Shown here: in pieces, positions 24,036 to 36,969 of the stretch
Layout: the number at the start of each line of letters is the position of its first letter
Position numbering within the stretch: the stretch's first letter is position 1
Origin: Branchinecta lynchi
Taxonomy: Eukaryota; Arthropoda; Branchiopoda; Anostraca; Branchinectidae
Reading direction: 5' to 3'
DNA: 64,000 bases
Assembly: GCA_023053575.1 (NCBI GenBank)
Contig: JAKZAP010000170.1
Coordinates: 1-64,000 of the forward strand
Position numbers and translations under genes: made by a program
The notes under the pieces: generated by a model
Database searches by the model: none
Seen by the model: the letters and a program-made list of their open reading frames with translations, nothing else
What the model was told of the DNA's origin: nothing

Positions 24036-24290
24036 CCTTGCGGGAAAACTAACCTTGTGGGAAAACAAACCCTGCGGGAAAACCAACCTTGTGGGAAAAC
24101 CAACCTTGTGGGGAAACAAACCTTTCGGGAAAACCAACCTTGTGGGAAAACAAACCTTGCGGGAAAACTAACCTTGTGGGAAAACAAACCCTGCGGGAAA
24201 ACCAACCTTGTGGGAAAACCAACCTTGTGGGGAAACAAACCTTTCGGGAAAACCAACTTTGTGGGAAAACAAAGATTGTGTTAAATCATA
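24036..24290 (+). repeat. 119-bp doublet ending in a TTAAATCA monomer
   Basis: CCTTGCGGGAAAACTAA starts at 24036 and 24155, and the variant monomer follows at 24274 in register. This copy of the variant is further changed (GATTGTGTTAAATCATA). Confidence 0.9.
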
Positions 24291-24426
24291 CCTTGTGGGA
24301 AAACTAACCTTGCGGGAAAACCAACCTTGTGGGAAAACCAACCTTATGGGAAAACCAACCTTGCGGGAAAACCAACCTTGGGGGAAAACAAACCTTTCGG
24401 GAAAACCAACCTTGTGGGAAAACAAA

Positions 24427-24443
24427 CATTGTGTTAAATCAGA
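24427..24443 (+). repeat. Divergent TTAAATCAG monomer
   Basis: This is the canonical form, 153 bp (9 monomers) after the copy at 24274. The 153-bp spacing recurs at 41351/41504 and 59978/60131. Confidence 0.9.
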
Positions 24444-25399
24444 CCTTGTGGGAAAACTAACCTTGCGGGAAAACCAACCTTGTGGGAAAACCAACCTTGC
24501 GGGAAAACCAACCTTGGGGGAAAACAAACCTTGGGGGAAAACAAACCTTGTGGGAAAACAAACCTTGTGGGAAAACCAACCTAGTGGGAAAACAAACCTT
24601 GTGAGAAAACAAACCTTGTGGGGAAACCAACCTTATGGGGAAACAAACCCTGCGGGAAAACCAACCTTGTGGGAAAACCAACCTTGCGGGAAAGCGAACC
24701 TTTTGGGAAAACCAACACAGTGGGAAAACAAACCTTGTGAGAAAACAATCCTTGTGGGAAAACAAACCTTGTGGGGAAACAAACCTTGTGGGGAAACAAA
24801 CCTTGTGGGAAAACTAACCTTGTGGGAAAACAAACCTTGCGGGAAAACTAACCTTGTGGGAAAACAAACCCTGCGGGAAAACAAACCTTGTGGGAAAACC
24901 AACCTTGTGGGGAAACAAACCTTTCTGGAAAACCAACCTTGTGGCAAAACAAACCTTGTGGGAAAACAAACCTTGTGGGAAAACAAACCTTGTGGGAAAA
25001 CAAACCTTGTGAGAAAACAAACCTTGTGGGGAAACAAACCTAGTGGGAAAACAAACCTTGTGAGAAAACAAACCTTGTGGGAAAACCAACCTTGCGGGAA
25101 AGCGAACCTTGCGGGAAAGCGAACCTCTTGGGAAAACCAACACAGTGGGAAAACAAACCTTGTGAGAAAACAATCCTTGTGGGAAAACAAACCTTGTGGG
25201 GAAACAAACCTTGTGGGGAAACAAACCTTGTGGGAAAACAAACCTTGTGAGAAAACAAACCTTGTGGGGAAACAAACCTTGTGGGGAAACAAAGCTTGTG
25301 GGAAAACTAACCTTGTGGGAAAACAAACCTTGTGGGGAAACAAACCTTGTGGGGAAACAAACCTAGTGGGAAAACAAACCTTGTGAGAAAAAAAACCTT

Positions 25400-27445
25400 G
25401 TGGGGAAACAAACCTTGTGGGGAAACAAACCTTGTGGGAAAACTAACCTTGTGGGAAAACAAACCTTGTGGGGAAACAAACCTTGTGGGGAAACAAACCT
25501 AGTGGGAAAACAAACCTTGTGAGAAAAAAAACCTTGTGGGAAAACCAACCTTACGGGAAATGAACCTTGCGGGAAAGCGAACCTCTTGGGAAAACCAACA
25601 CAGTGGGAAACAAACCTTGTGAGAAAACAATCCTTGTGGGAAAACAAACCTTGTGGGGAAACAAACCTTGTGGGGAAACAAACCTTGTGGGAAAACAAAC
25701 CTTGTGGGGAAACAAACCTTGTGGGGAAACAAACCTTGTGGGGAAACAAACCTTGTGGGAAAACAAACCTTGTGGGAAAACCAACCTTATGGGGAAAGCA
25801 ACCCTGCGGGAAAACCAACCTTGTGGGAAAACCAACCTTGTGGGAAAACCAACCTTGCGGGAAAGCGAACCATTTGGGAAAACCAACACAGTGGGAAAAC
25901 AAACCTTGTGGGAAAACAAACCTTGTGGGGAAACAAACCTTGCGGGAAAACTAACCTTGTGGGAAAACAAACCCTGCGGGAAAACCAACCTTGGGGGAAA
26001 ACAAAGCTTGTGGGAAAACAAACCTTGTGGGAAAACCAACCTAGTGGGAAAAACAACCCAGTGGGAAAACAAACCTTGTGAGAAAACAAACCTTGTGGGA
26101 AAACCAACCTCATGGGGAAAGCAACCCTGCGGGAAAACCAACCTTGTGGGAAAACCAACCTTGCGGGAAAGCGAACCTTTTGGGAAAACCAACACAGTGG
26201 GAAAACAAACCTTGTGGGAAAACAATCCTTGTGGGAAAACAAACCTTGTGGGGAAACAAACCTTGTGGGGAAACAAACCTTGTGGGAAAACTAACCTTGT
26301 GGGAAAACAAACCCTGCGGGAAAACAAACCTTGTGGGAAAACCAACCTTGTGGGGAAACAAACCTTTCTGGAAAACCAACCTTGTGGCAAAACAAACCTT
26401 GTGGGAAAACAAACCTTGTGGGAAAACAAACCTTGTGGGAAAACAAACCTTGTGAGAAAACAAACCTTGTGGGGAAACAAACCTAGTGGGAACACAAACC
26501 TTGTGAGAAAACAAACCTTGTGGGAAAACCAACCTTGCGGGAAATTGAACCTCTTGGGAAAACCAACACAGTGGGAAAACAAACCTTGTGAGAAAACAAT
26601 CCTTGTGGGAAAACAAACCTTGTGGGGAAACAAACATTGTGGGGAAACAAACCTTGTGGGAAAACTAACCTTGTGGGAAAACAAACCTTGCGGGAAAACT
26701 AACCTTGTGGGAAAACAAACCCTGCGGGAAAACCAGCCTTGTGGGAAAAAAAACCTTTTGGGGAAACAAACCTTTCGGGAAAACCAACCTTGTGGGAAAA
26801 CAAACCTTGTGAGAAAACAAACATTGTGGGGAAACAAACCTTGTGGGAAAACCAGCCTTGCGGGAAAGCGAACCTTTTGGGAAAACCAACCTTATGGGGA
26901 AAGCAACCCTGCGGGAAAACCAACCTTGTGGGAAAACCAACCTTGTGGGAAAACCAACCTTTTGGGAAAGCGAACCTTTTGGGAAAACCAACACAGTGGG
27001 AAAACAAACCTTGTGGGAAAACAAACCTTGTGGGGAAACAAACCTTGCGGGAAAATTAACCTTGTGGGAAAACAAACCCTGCGGGAAAACCAACCTTGTG
27101 GGAAAACCAACCTTGTGGGGAAACAAACCTTTCGGGAAAACCAACCTTGTGGGAAAACAAACCTTGTGGGAAAACAAACCTTGTGGGGAAACAAGCCTTG
27201 TGGGAAAACCAACCTTGCGGGAAAGCGAACCTTTTGGGAAAACCAACACAGTGGGAAAACAAACCTTGTGGGTAAACCAACCTTTGGGAAAACCAACCTT
27301 GGGGGAAAACAAAGCTTGTGGGAAAACAAACCTTGTGGGAAAACCAACCTAGTGGGAAAAACAACCTTGGGGGAAAACAAAGGTTGTGGGAAAACAAACC
27401 TTGTGGGAAAACCAACCTAGTGGGAAAAAGAACCTAGTGGGAAAA
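25400..27445 (+). repeat. Mixed monomer tract
   Basis: This stretch has no simple tandem module. Features seen are a run of GTGGGGAAAC monomers at 25.3-25.75 kb, an irregular TTACGGGAAATGAACC monomer near 25550, GGGAACACAAACC near 26489 and GCGGGAAATTGAACC near 26537. The piece at about 26.66-27.05 kb is repeated near 34.00-34.39 kb (offset 7,342 bp), including the CCAGCC and CATTGTGGGG monomers. Confidence 0.7.
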
Positions 27446-30400
27446 CAAACCTTGTGAGAAAACAAACCTTGTGGGAAAACCAACCTTATGGGGAAAGCAA
27501 CCCTGCGGGAAAACCAACCTTGTGGGAAAACCAACCTTGTGGGAAAACCAACCTTGTGGGAAAGCGAACCTTTTGGGAAAACCAACACAGTGGGAAAACA
27601 AACCTTGTGGGAAAACAAACCTTGTGGGGAAACAAACCTTGCGGGAAAACTAACCTTGTGGGAAAACAAACCCTGCGGGAAAACCAACCTTGGGGGAAAA
27701 CCAACCTTGCGGGGAAGCGAACCTTTTGGGAAAACCAACACAGTGGGAAAACAAACCTTGTGAGAAAACAATCCTTGTGGGAAAACAAACCTTGTGGGGA
27801 AACAAACCTTGTGGGGAAACAAACCTTGTGGGAAAACTAACCTTGTGGGAAAACAAACCTTGCGGGAAAACTAACCTTGTGGGAAAGCAAACCCTGCGGG
27901 AAAACAAACCTTGTGGGAAAACCAACCTTATGGGGAAAGCAACCCTGCGGGAAAACCAACCTTGTGGGAAAACCAACCTTGTGGGATAACCAACCTTGTG
28001 GGAAAGTGAACCTTTTGGGAAAACCAACACAGTGGGAAAACAAACCTTGTGGGAAAACAAACCTTGCGGGAAAACTAACCTTGTGGGAAAACAAACCCTG
28101 CGGGAAAACAAACCTTGTGGGAAAACCAGCCTTGTGGGGAAACAAACCTTTCTGGAAAACCAACCTTGTGGCAAAACAAACCTTGTGGGAAAACAAACCT
28201 TGTGGGAAAACAAACCTTGTGGGAAAACAAACCTTGTGTGAAAACAAACCTTGTGGGGAAACCAACCTTGTGGGAAAACAAACCTTGTGAGAAAACAAAC
28301 ATTGTGGGAAAACCAACCTTGTGGGAAAGCGAACCTTGTGGGAAAGCGAACCTTTTGGGATAACCAACACAGTGGGAAAACAAACCTTGTGAGAAAACAA
28401 TCCTTGTGGGAAAACAAACCTTGTGGGGAAACAAACCTTGTGGGGAAACAAAACTTGTGGGAAAACTAACCTTGTGGGAAAACAAACCTTGCGGGAAAAC
28501 TAACCTTGTGGGAAAACAAACCCTGCGGGAAAACCAGCCATGTGGGAAAACCAACCTTGTGGGGAAACAAACCTTTTGGGTAAACCAACCTTGCGGGAAA
28601 ACCAACCTTGGGGGAAAACAAAGCTTGTGGGAAAACAAACCTTTTCGGAAAACCAACCTAGTGGGAAAAACAACCTAGTGTGAAAACAAACCTTGTGAGA
28701 AAACAAACCTTGTGGGAAAACCAACCTTATGGGGAAAGCAACCCTGCGGGAAAACCAACCTTGTGGGAAAACCAACCTTGTGGGAAAACAAACCTTGTGG
28801 GGAAACAAACCTTGCGGGAAAACTAACCTTGTGGGAAAACAAACCCTGCGGGAAAACCAGCCTTGTGGGAAAACCAACCTTGTGGGGAAACAAACCTTTT
28901 GGGTAAACCAACCTTGCGGGAAAACCAACCTTGGGGGAAAACAAAGCTTGTGGGAAAACAAACCTTTTCGGAAAACCAACCTAGTGGGAAAAACAAGCTA
29001 GTGTGAAAACAAACCTTGTGAGAAAACAAACCTTGTGGGAAAACCAACCTTATGGGGAAAGCAACCCTGCGGGAAAACCAACCTTGCGGGAAAACCAACC
29101 TTGTGGGAAAACCAACCTTGTGGGAAAGCGAACCTTTTGGGAAAACCAACACAGTGGGAAAACAAACCTTGTGGGAAAACAAACCTTGTGGGGAAACAAA
29201 CCTTGCGGGAAAACTAACCTTGTGGGAAAACAAACCCTGCGGGAAAACCAACCTTGGGGGAAAACCAACCTTGCGGGGAAGCGAACCTTTTGGGAAAACC
29301 AACACAGTGGGAAAACAAACCTTGTGAGAAAACAATCCTTGTGGGAAAACAAACCTTGTGGGGAAACAAACCTTGTGGGGAAACAAACCTTGTGGGAAAA
29401 CTAACCTTGTGGGAAAACAAACCTTGCGGGAAAACTAACCTTGTGGGAAAGCAAACCCTGCGGGAAAACAAACCTTGTGGGAAAACCAACCTTATGGGGA
29501 AAGCAACCCTGCGGGAAAACCAACCTTGTGGGAAAACCAACCTTGTGGGATAACCAACCTTGTGGGAAAGTGAACCTTTTGGGAAAACCAACACAGTGGG
29601 AAAACAAACCTTGTGGGAAAACAAACCTTGCGGGAAAACTAACCTTGTGGGAAAACAAACCCTGCGGGAAAACAAACCTTGTGGGAAAACCAGCCTTGTG
29701 GGGAAACAAACCTTTCTGGAAAACCAACCTTGTGGCAAAACAAACCTTGTGGGAAAACAAACCTTGTGGGAAAACAAACCTTGTGGGAAAACAAACCTTG
29801 TGTGAAAACAAACCTTGTGGGGAAACCAACCTTGTGGGAAAACAAACCTTGTGAGAAAACAAACATTGTGGGAAAACCAACCTTGTGGGAAAGCGAACCT
29901 TGTGGGAAAGCGAACCTTTTGGGATAACCAACACAGTGGGAAAACAAACCTTGTGAGAAAACAATCCTTGTGGGAAAACAAACCTTGTGGGGAAACAAAC
30001 CTTGTGGGGAAACAAAACTTGTGGGAAAACTAATCTTGTGGGAAAACAAACCTTGCGGGAAAACTAACCTTGTGGGAAAACAAACCCTGCGGGAAAACCA
30101 GCCATGTGGGAAAACCAACCTTGTGGGGAAACAAACCTTTTGGGTAAACCAACCTTGCGGGAAAACCAACCTTGGGGGAAAACAAAGCTTGTGGGAAAAC
30201 AAACCTTTTCGGAAAACCAACCTAGTGGGAAAAACAACCTAGTGTGAAAACAAACCTTGTGAGAAAACAAACCTTGTGGGAAAACCAACCTTATGGGGAA
30301 AGCAACCCTGCGGGAAAACCAACCTTGTGGGAAAACCAACCTTGTGGGAAAACAAACCTTGTGGGGAAACAAACCTTGCGGGAAAACTAACCTTGTGGGA

Positions 30401-30572
30401 AAACAAACCCTGCGGGAAAACCAGCCTTGTGGGAAAACCAACCTTGTGGGGAAACAAACCTTTTGGGTAAACCAACCTTGCGGGAAAACCAACCTTGGGG
30501 GAAAACAAAGCTTGTGGGAAAACAAACCTTTTCGGAAAACCAACCTAGTGGGAAAAACAAGCTAGTGTGAAA
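27445..30572 (+). repeat. 1,564-bp (92-mer) higher-order unit, two tandem copies
   Basis: Copy 1 (about 27445-29008) and copy 2 (about 29009-30572) match in register throughout at offset 1,564. Shared rarities are GCGGGGAAGCGAACC, GGGAAAGTGAACC, GGGATAACCAAC, GTGTGAAAAC, CCAGCCATGTGGG, TTTTCGGAAAACC and AAGCTAGTGTG. By eye I found only a handful of substitutions, for example CTAACC to CTAATC near 30032. Inside the unit a 323-bp (19-mer) string is also repeated (28712/29035, 30276/30599). Confidence 0.9.
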
Positions 30573-33500
30573 ACAAACCTTGTGAGAAAACAAACCTTGT
30601 GGGAAAACCAACCTTATGGGGAAAGCAACCCTGCGGGAAAACCAACCTTGTGGGAAAACCAACCTTGTGGGAAAACAAACCTTGTGGGGAAACAAACCTT
30701 GCGGGAAAACTAACCTTGTGGGAAAACAAACCCTGCGGGAAAACCAACCTTGGGGGAAAACAAACCTTGCGGGAAAACTAACCTTGTGGGAAAACAAACC
30801 CTGCGGGAAAACCAACCTTGGGGGAAAACAAAGCTTGTGGGAAAACAAACCTTGTGGGAAAACCAACCTAGTGGGAAAAACAACCTAGTGGGAAAACAAA
30901 CCTTGTGAGAAAACAAACCTTGTGGGAAAACCAACCTTATAGGGAAAGCAACCCTGCGGGAAAACCAACCTTGTGGGAAAACCAACCTTGTGGGAAAACC
31001 AACCTTGTGGGAAAGCGAACCTTTTTGGAAAACCAACACAGTGGGAAAACAAACCTTGTGGGAAAACAAACCTTGTGGGGAAACAAACCTTGCGGGAAAA
31101 CTAACCTTGTGGGAAAACAAACCCTGCGGGAAAACCAACCTTGTGGGAAAACCAACCTTGTGGGGAAACAAACCTTTCGGGAAAACCAACCTTGTGGGAA
31201 AACAAACCTTGCGGGAAAACTAACCTTGTGGGAAAACAAACCCTGCGGGAAAACAAACCTTGTGAGAAAACAAACCTTGTGGGGACACAATTCTAGTGGG
31301 AAAACAAACCTTGTGGGAAAACAAACCTTGCGGGAAAGCGAACCTTGCGGGAAAGCGAACCTCTTGGGAAAACCAACACAGTGGGAAAACAAACCTTGTG
31401 AGAAAACAATCCTTGTGGGAAAACAAACCTTGTGGGGAAACAAACATTGTGGGGAAACAAACCTTGTGGGAAAACTAACCTTGTGGGAAAACAAACCATG
31501 CGGGAAAACTAACCTTGTGGGGAAACAAACCTAGTGGGAAAAACAACCTAGTGGGAAAACAAACCTTGTGAGAAAACAAACCTTGTGGGAAAACCAACCT
31601 TATAGGGAAAGCAACCCTGCGGGAAAACCAACCTTGTGGGAAAACCAACCTTGTGGGAAAACCAACCTTGTGGGAAAGTGAACCTTTTTGGAAAACCAAC
31701 ACAGTGGGAAAACAAACCTTGTGAGAAAACAAACCTTGTGGGGAAACAAACCTTGCGGGAAAACTAACCTTGTGGGAAAACAAACCCTGCGGGAAAACCA
31801 ACCTAGTGGGAAAACAAACCTTGTGAGAAAACAAACCTTGTGGGAAAACCAACCTTATAGGGAAAGCAACCCTGCGGGAAAACAATCCTTGTGGGAAAAC
31901 AATCCTTGTGGGAAAACAAACCTTGCGGGAAAGCGAACCTCTTGGGAAAACCAACACAGTGGGAAAACAAACCTTGTGAGAAAACAATCCTTGTGGGAAA
32001 ACAAACCTTGTGGGGAAACAAACCTTGTGGGGAAACAAACCTTGTGGGAAAACCAACCTTATGGGGAAAGCAACCCTGCGGGAAAACCAACCTTGTGGGA
32101 AAACCAACCTTGTGGGAAAACCAACCTTGTGGGAAAGCGAACCTTTTGGGAAAACCAACACAGTGGGAAAACAAACCTTGTGGGAAAACAAACCTTGTGG
32201 GGAAACAAACCTTGCGGGAAAACTAACCTTGTGGGAAAACAAACCCTGCGGGAAAACCAACCTTGGGGGAAAACCAACCTTGCGGGAAAGCGAACCTTTT
32301 GGGAAAACCAACACAGTGGGAAAACAAACCTTGTGAGAAAACAATCCTTGTGGGAAAACAAACCTTGTGGGGAAACAAACCTTGTGGGGAAACAAACCTT
32401 GTGGGAAAACTAACCTTGTGGGAAAACAAACCTTGCGGGAAAACTAACCTTGTGGGAAAGCAAACCCTGCGGGAAAACAAACCTTGTGGGAAAACCAACC
32501 TTATGGGGAAAGCAACCCTGCGGGAAAACCAACCTTGTGGGAAAACCAACCTTGTGGGAAAGCGAACCTTTTGGGAAAACCAACACAGTGGGAAAACAAA
32601 CCTTGTGGGAAAACAAACCTTGCGGGAAAACTAACCTTGTGGGAAAACAAACCCTGCGGGTAAACAAACCTTGTGGGAAAACCAACCTTGTGGGGAAACA
32701 AACCTTTCTGGAAAACCAACCTTGTGGCAAAACAAACCTTGTGGGAAAACAAACCTTGTGGGAAAACAAACCTTATGGGAAAACAAACCTTGTGTGAAAA
32801 CAAACCTTGTGGGGAAACCAACCTTGTGGGAAAACAAACCTTGTGAGAAAACAAACATTGTGGGAAAACCAACCTTGTGGGAAAGCGAACCTTGCGGGAA
32901 AGCGAACCTTTTGGGAAAACCAACACAGTGGGAAAACAAACCTTGTGAGAAAACAATCCTTGTGGGAAAACAAACCTTGTGGGGAAACAAACCTTGTGGG
33001 GAAACAAATCTTGTGGGAAAACTAACCTTGTGGGAAAACAAACCTTGCGGGAAAACTAACCTTGTGGGAAAACAAACCCTGCGGGAAAACCAGCCTTGTG
33101 GGAAAACCAACCTTGTGGGGAAACAAACCTTTTGGGTAAACCAACCTTGCGGGAAAACCAACCTTGGGGGAAAACAAAGCTTGTGGGAAAACAAACCTTT
33201 TCGGAAAACCAACCTAGTGGGAAAAACAACCTAGTGGGAAAACAAACCTTGTGAGAAAACAAACCTTGTGGGAAAACCAACCTTATGGGGAAAGCAACCC
33301 TGCGGGAAAACCAACCTTGTGGGAAAACCAACCTTGTGGGAAAGCGAACCTTTTGGGAAAACCAATACAGTGGGAAAACAAACCTTGTGGGAAAACAAAC
33401 CTTGTGGGGAAACAAACCTTGCGGGAAAACTAACCTTGTGGGAAAACAAACCCTGTGGGAAAACCAACCTTGGGGGAAAACAAAGCTTGTGGGAAAACAA

Positions 33501-34103
33501 ACCTTGTGGGAAAACCAACCTAGTGGGAAAAACAACCTAGTGGGAAAACAAACCTTGTGAGAAAACAAACCTTGTGGGAAAACCAACCTTATAGGGAAAG
33601 CAACCCTGCGGGAAAACCAACCTTGTGGGAAAACCAACCTTGTGGGAAAACCAACCTTGTGGGAAAGCGAACCTTTTTGGAAAACCAACACAGTGGGAAA
33701 ACAAACCTTGTGGGAAAACAAACCTTGTGGGGAAACAAACCTTGCGGGAAAACTAACCTTGTGGGAAAACAAACCCTGCGGGAAAACCAACCTTGTGGGA
33801 AAACCAACCTTGTGGGGAAACAAACCTTGTGAGAAAACAAACCTTGTGGGAAAACCAACCTTGCGGAAAGCGAACCTTGCGGGAAAGCGAACCTCTTGGG
33901 AAAACCAACACAGTGGGAAAACAAACCTTGTGAGAAAACAATCCTTGTGGGAAAACAAACCTTGTGGGGAAACAAACATTGTGGGGAAACAAACCTTGTG
34001 GGAAAACTAACCTTGTGGGAAAACAAACCTTGCGGGAAAACTAACCTTGTGGGAAAACAAACCCTGCGGGAAAACCAGCCTTGTGGGAAAACCAACCTTG
34101 TGG
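30573..34103 (+). repeat. Mixed tract with a third copy of the 1,564-bp unit
   Basis: About 32.06-33.24 kb repeats the variant order of 27.5-28.68 kb at offset 4,573, then 4,556 bp (a one-monomer difference), with TTTTCGGAAAACC retained. Around it, 30.9-31.2 and 33.55-33.83 kb repeat each other (2,652 bp, 156 monomers) and share TTATAGGGAAAGC and CTTTTTGGAAAACC monomers. GGGGACACAATTCTAG near 31273 is a locally unique monomer. Confidence 0.75.
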
Positions 34104-35935
34104 GGAAACAAACCTTTCGGGAAAACCAACCTTGTGGGAAAACAAACCTTGTGAGAAAACAAACATTGTGGGGAAACAAACCTTGTGGGAAAACCAGCCT
34201 TGCGGGAAAGCGAACATTTTGGGAAAACCAACCTTATGGGGAAAGCAACCCTGCGGGAAAACCAACCTTGTGGGAAAACCAACCTTGTGGGAAAACCAAC
34301 CTTTTGGGAAAGCGAACCTTTTGGGAAAACCAACATAGTGGGAAAACAAACCTTGTGGGAAAACAAACCTTGTGGGGAAACAAACCTTGCGGGAAAACTA
34401 ACCTTGTGGGAAAACAAACCCTGCGGGAAAACCAACCTTGTGGGAAAACAAACCTTGTGGGAAAACAAACCTTGTGGGGAAACAAACCTTGTGGGAAAAC
34501 CAACCTTGCGGGAAAGCGAACCTTTTGGGAAAACCAACACAGTGGGAAAACAAACCTTGTGGGTAAACCAACCTTTGGGAAAACCAACCTTGGGGGAAAA
34601 CAAAGCTTGTGGGAAAACAAACCTTGTGGGAAAACCAACCTAGTGGGAAAAACAACCTTGGGGGAAAACAAAGCTTGTGGGAAAACAAACCTTGTGGGAA
34701 AACAAACCTAGTGGGAAAAAGAACCTAGTGGGAAAACAAACCTTGTGAGAAAACAAACCTTGTGGGAAAACCAACCTTATGGGGAAAGCAACCCTGCGGG
34801 AAAACCAACCTTGTGGGAAAACCAACCTTGTGGGAAAACCAACCTTGTGGGAAAGCGAACCTTTTGGGAAAACCAACACAGTGGGAAAACAAACCTTGTG
34901 GGAAAACAAACCTTGTGGGGAAACAAACCTTGCGGGAAAGCGAACCTTTTGGGAAAACCAACAGAGTGGGAAAACAAACCTTGTGGGTAAACCAACCTTT
35001 GGGAAAACCAACCTTGGGGGGAAACAAACCTTTCGGGAAAACCAACCTTGTGGGAAAACAAACCTTGTGAGAAAACAAACATTGTGGGGAAACAAACCTT
35101 GTGGGAAAACCAGCCTTGCGGGAAAGCGAACATTTTGGGAAAACCAACCTTATGGGGAAAGCAACCCTGCGGGAAAACCAACCTTGTGGGAAAACCAACC
35201 TTGTGGGAAAACCAACCTTTTGGGAAAGCGAACCTGTTGGGAAAACCAACATAGTGGGAAAACAAACCTTGTGGGAAAACAAACCTTGTGGGGAAACAAA
35301 CCTTGCGGGAAAACTAACCTTGTGGGAAAACAAACCCTGCGGGAAAACCAACCTTGTGGGAAAACAAACCTTGTGGGAAAACAAACCTTGTGGGGAAACA
35401 AACCTTGTGGGAAAACCAACCTTGCGGGAAAGCGAACCTTTTGGGAAAACCAACACAGTGGGAAAACAAACCTTGTGGGTAAACCAACCTTTGGGAAAAC
35501 CAACCTTGGGGGAAAACAAAGCTTGTGGGAAAACAAACCTTGTGGGAAAACCAACCTAGTGGGAAAAACAACCTTGGGGGAAAACAAAGCTTGTGGGAAA
35601 ACAAACCTTGTGGGAAAACAAACCTAGTGGGAAAAAGAACCTAGTGGGAAAACAAACCTTGTGAGAAAACAAACCTTGTGGGAAAACCAACCTTATGGGG
35701 AAAGCAACCCTGCGGGAAAACCAACCTTGTGGGAAAACCAACCTTGTGGGAAAACCAACCTTGTGGGAAAGCGAACCTTTTGGGAAAACCAACACAGTGG
35801 GAAAACAAACCTTGTGGGAAAACAAACCTTGTGGGGAAACAAACCTTGCGGGAAAGCGAACCTTTTGGGAAAACCAACAGAGTGGGAAAACAAACCTTGT
35901 GGGTAAACCAACCTTTGGGAAAACCAACCTTGGGG
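34104..35935 (+). repeat. 916-bp tandem duplication
   Basis: Copy 1 is about 34104-35019 and copy 2 about 35020-35935. The CTTTCGGG monomers at 34113 and 35029 anchor the offset. 916 is two short of 54 monomers, so the unit contains shortened monomers such as CCTTTGGGAAAACCAA (16 bp). At the join (about 35011-35027) the monomer CCTTGGGGGGAAACAAA is a hybrid of a TTGGGGG monomer and a GTGGGGAAAC monomer, which places the crossover inside one 17-bp unit. A shorter third repeat follows at +424 bp. Confidence 0.85.
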
Positions 35936-36969
35936 GAAAACAAAGCTTGTGGGAAAACAAACCTTGTGGGAAAACCAACCTAGTGGGAAAAACAACCTTG
36001 GGGGAAAACAAAGCTTGTGGGAAAACAAACCTTGTGGGAAAACAAACCTAGTGGGAAAAAGAACCTAGTGGGAAAACAAACCTTGTGAGAAAACAAACCT
36101 TGTGGGAAAACCAACCTTATGGGGAAAGCAACCCTGCGGGAAAACCAACCTTGTGGGAAAACCAACCTTGTGGGAAAACCAACCTTGTGGGAAAGCGAAC
36201 CTTTTGGGAAAACCAACACAGTGGGAAAACAAACCTTGTGGGAAAACAAACCTTGTGGGGAAACAAACCTTGCGGGAAAACTAACCTTGTGGGAAAACAA
36301 ACCCTGCGGGAAAACCAACCTTGGGGGAAAACCAACCTTGCGGGAAAGCGAACCTTTTGGGAAAACCAACACAGTGGGAAAACAAACCTTGTGAGAAAAC
36401 AAACATTGTGGGGAAACAAACTTTGTGGGAAAACCAGCCTTGCGGGAAAGCGAACCTTTTGGGAAAACCTAGACAGTGGGAAAACAAACCTTGTGAGAAA
36501 ACAATCCTTGTGGGAAAACAAACCTTGTGGGGAAACAAACCTTGTGGGAAAACTAACCTTGTGGGAAAACAAACCTTGCGGGAAAACTAACCTAGTGGGA
36601 AAACAAACCCTGCGGGAAAACCAGCCTTGTGGGAAAACCAACCTGGTGGGGAAACAAACCTTTCGGGAAAACCAACCTTGTGGGAAAACAAACCTTGTGA
36701 GAAAACAAACATTGTGGGGAAACAAAACTTGTGGGAAAACCAGCCTTGCGGGAAAGCGAACCTTTTGGGGAAACCAACCTTATGGGGAAAGCAACCCTGC
36801 GGGAAAACCAACCTTGTGGGAAAAAAAACCTTGTGGGAAAACCAACCTTTTGGGAAAGCGAACCTTTTGGGAAAACCAACACAGTGGGAAAACAAACCTT
36901 GTGGGAAAACAAACCTTGTGGGGAAACAAACCTTGCGGGAAAACTAACCTTGTGGGAAAACAAACCCTG

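Larger units (their letters stand above)
23530..25400 (+). repeat. F module, copy 1
   Basis: This block matches about 40620-42200 at offset 17,043-17,094 bp and 59740-61100 at about 35,704 bp. It holds the 119-bp doublet, two TTAAATCAG monomers 153 bp apart, two TTGGGGGAAAAC monomers in a row, the CTTTCTGGAAAAC and TTGTGGCAAAAC pair, and a 14-mer unit at its right end. Confidence 0.85.

Noticed and set aside
25567..27420. 617-codon open frame on the plus strand
   Set aside because: The same explanation applies: it is a translated satellite with a 17-residue period and its ends are set by monomer variants that carry stop triplets. I give no gene call here or at the similar frames near 512-2068, 3952-5682, 7826-9370, 21380-22690 and 52978-54231.
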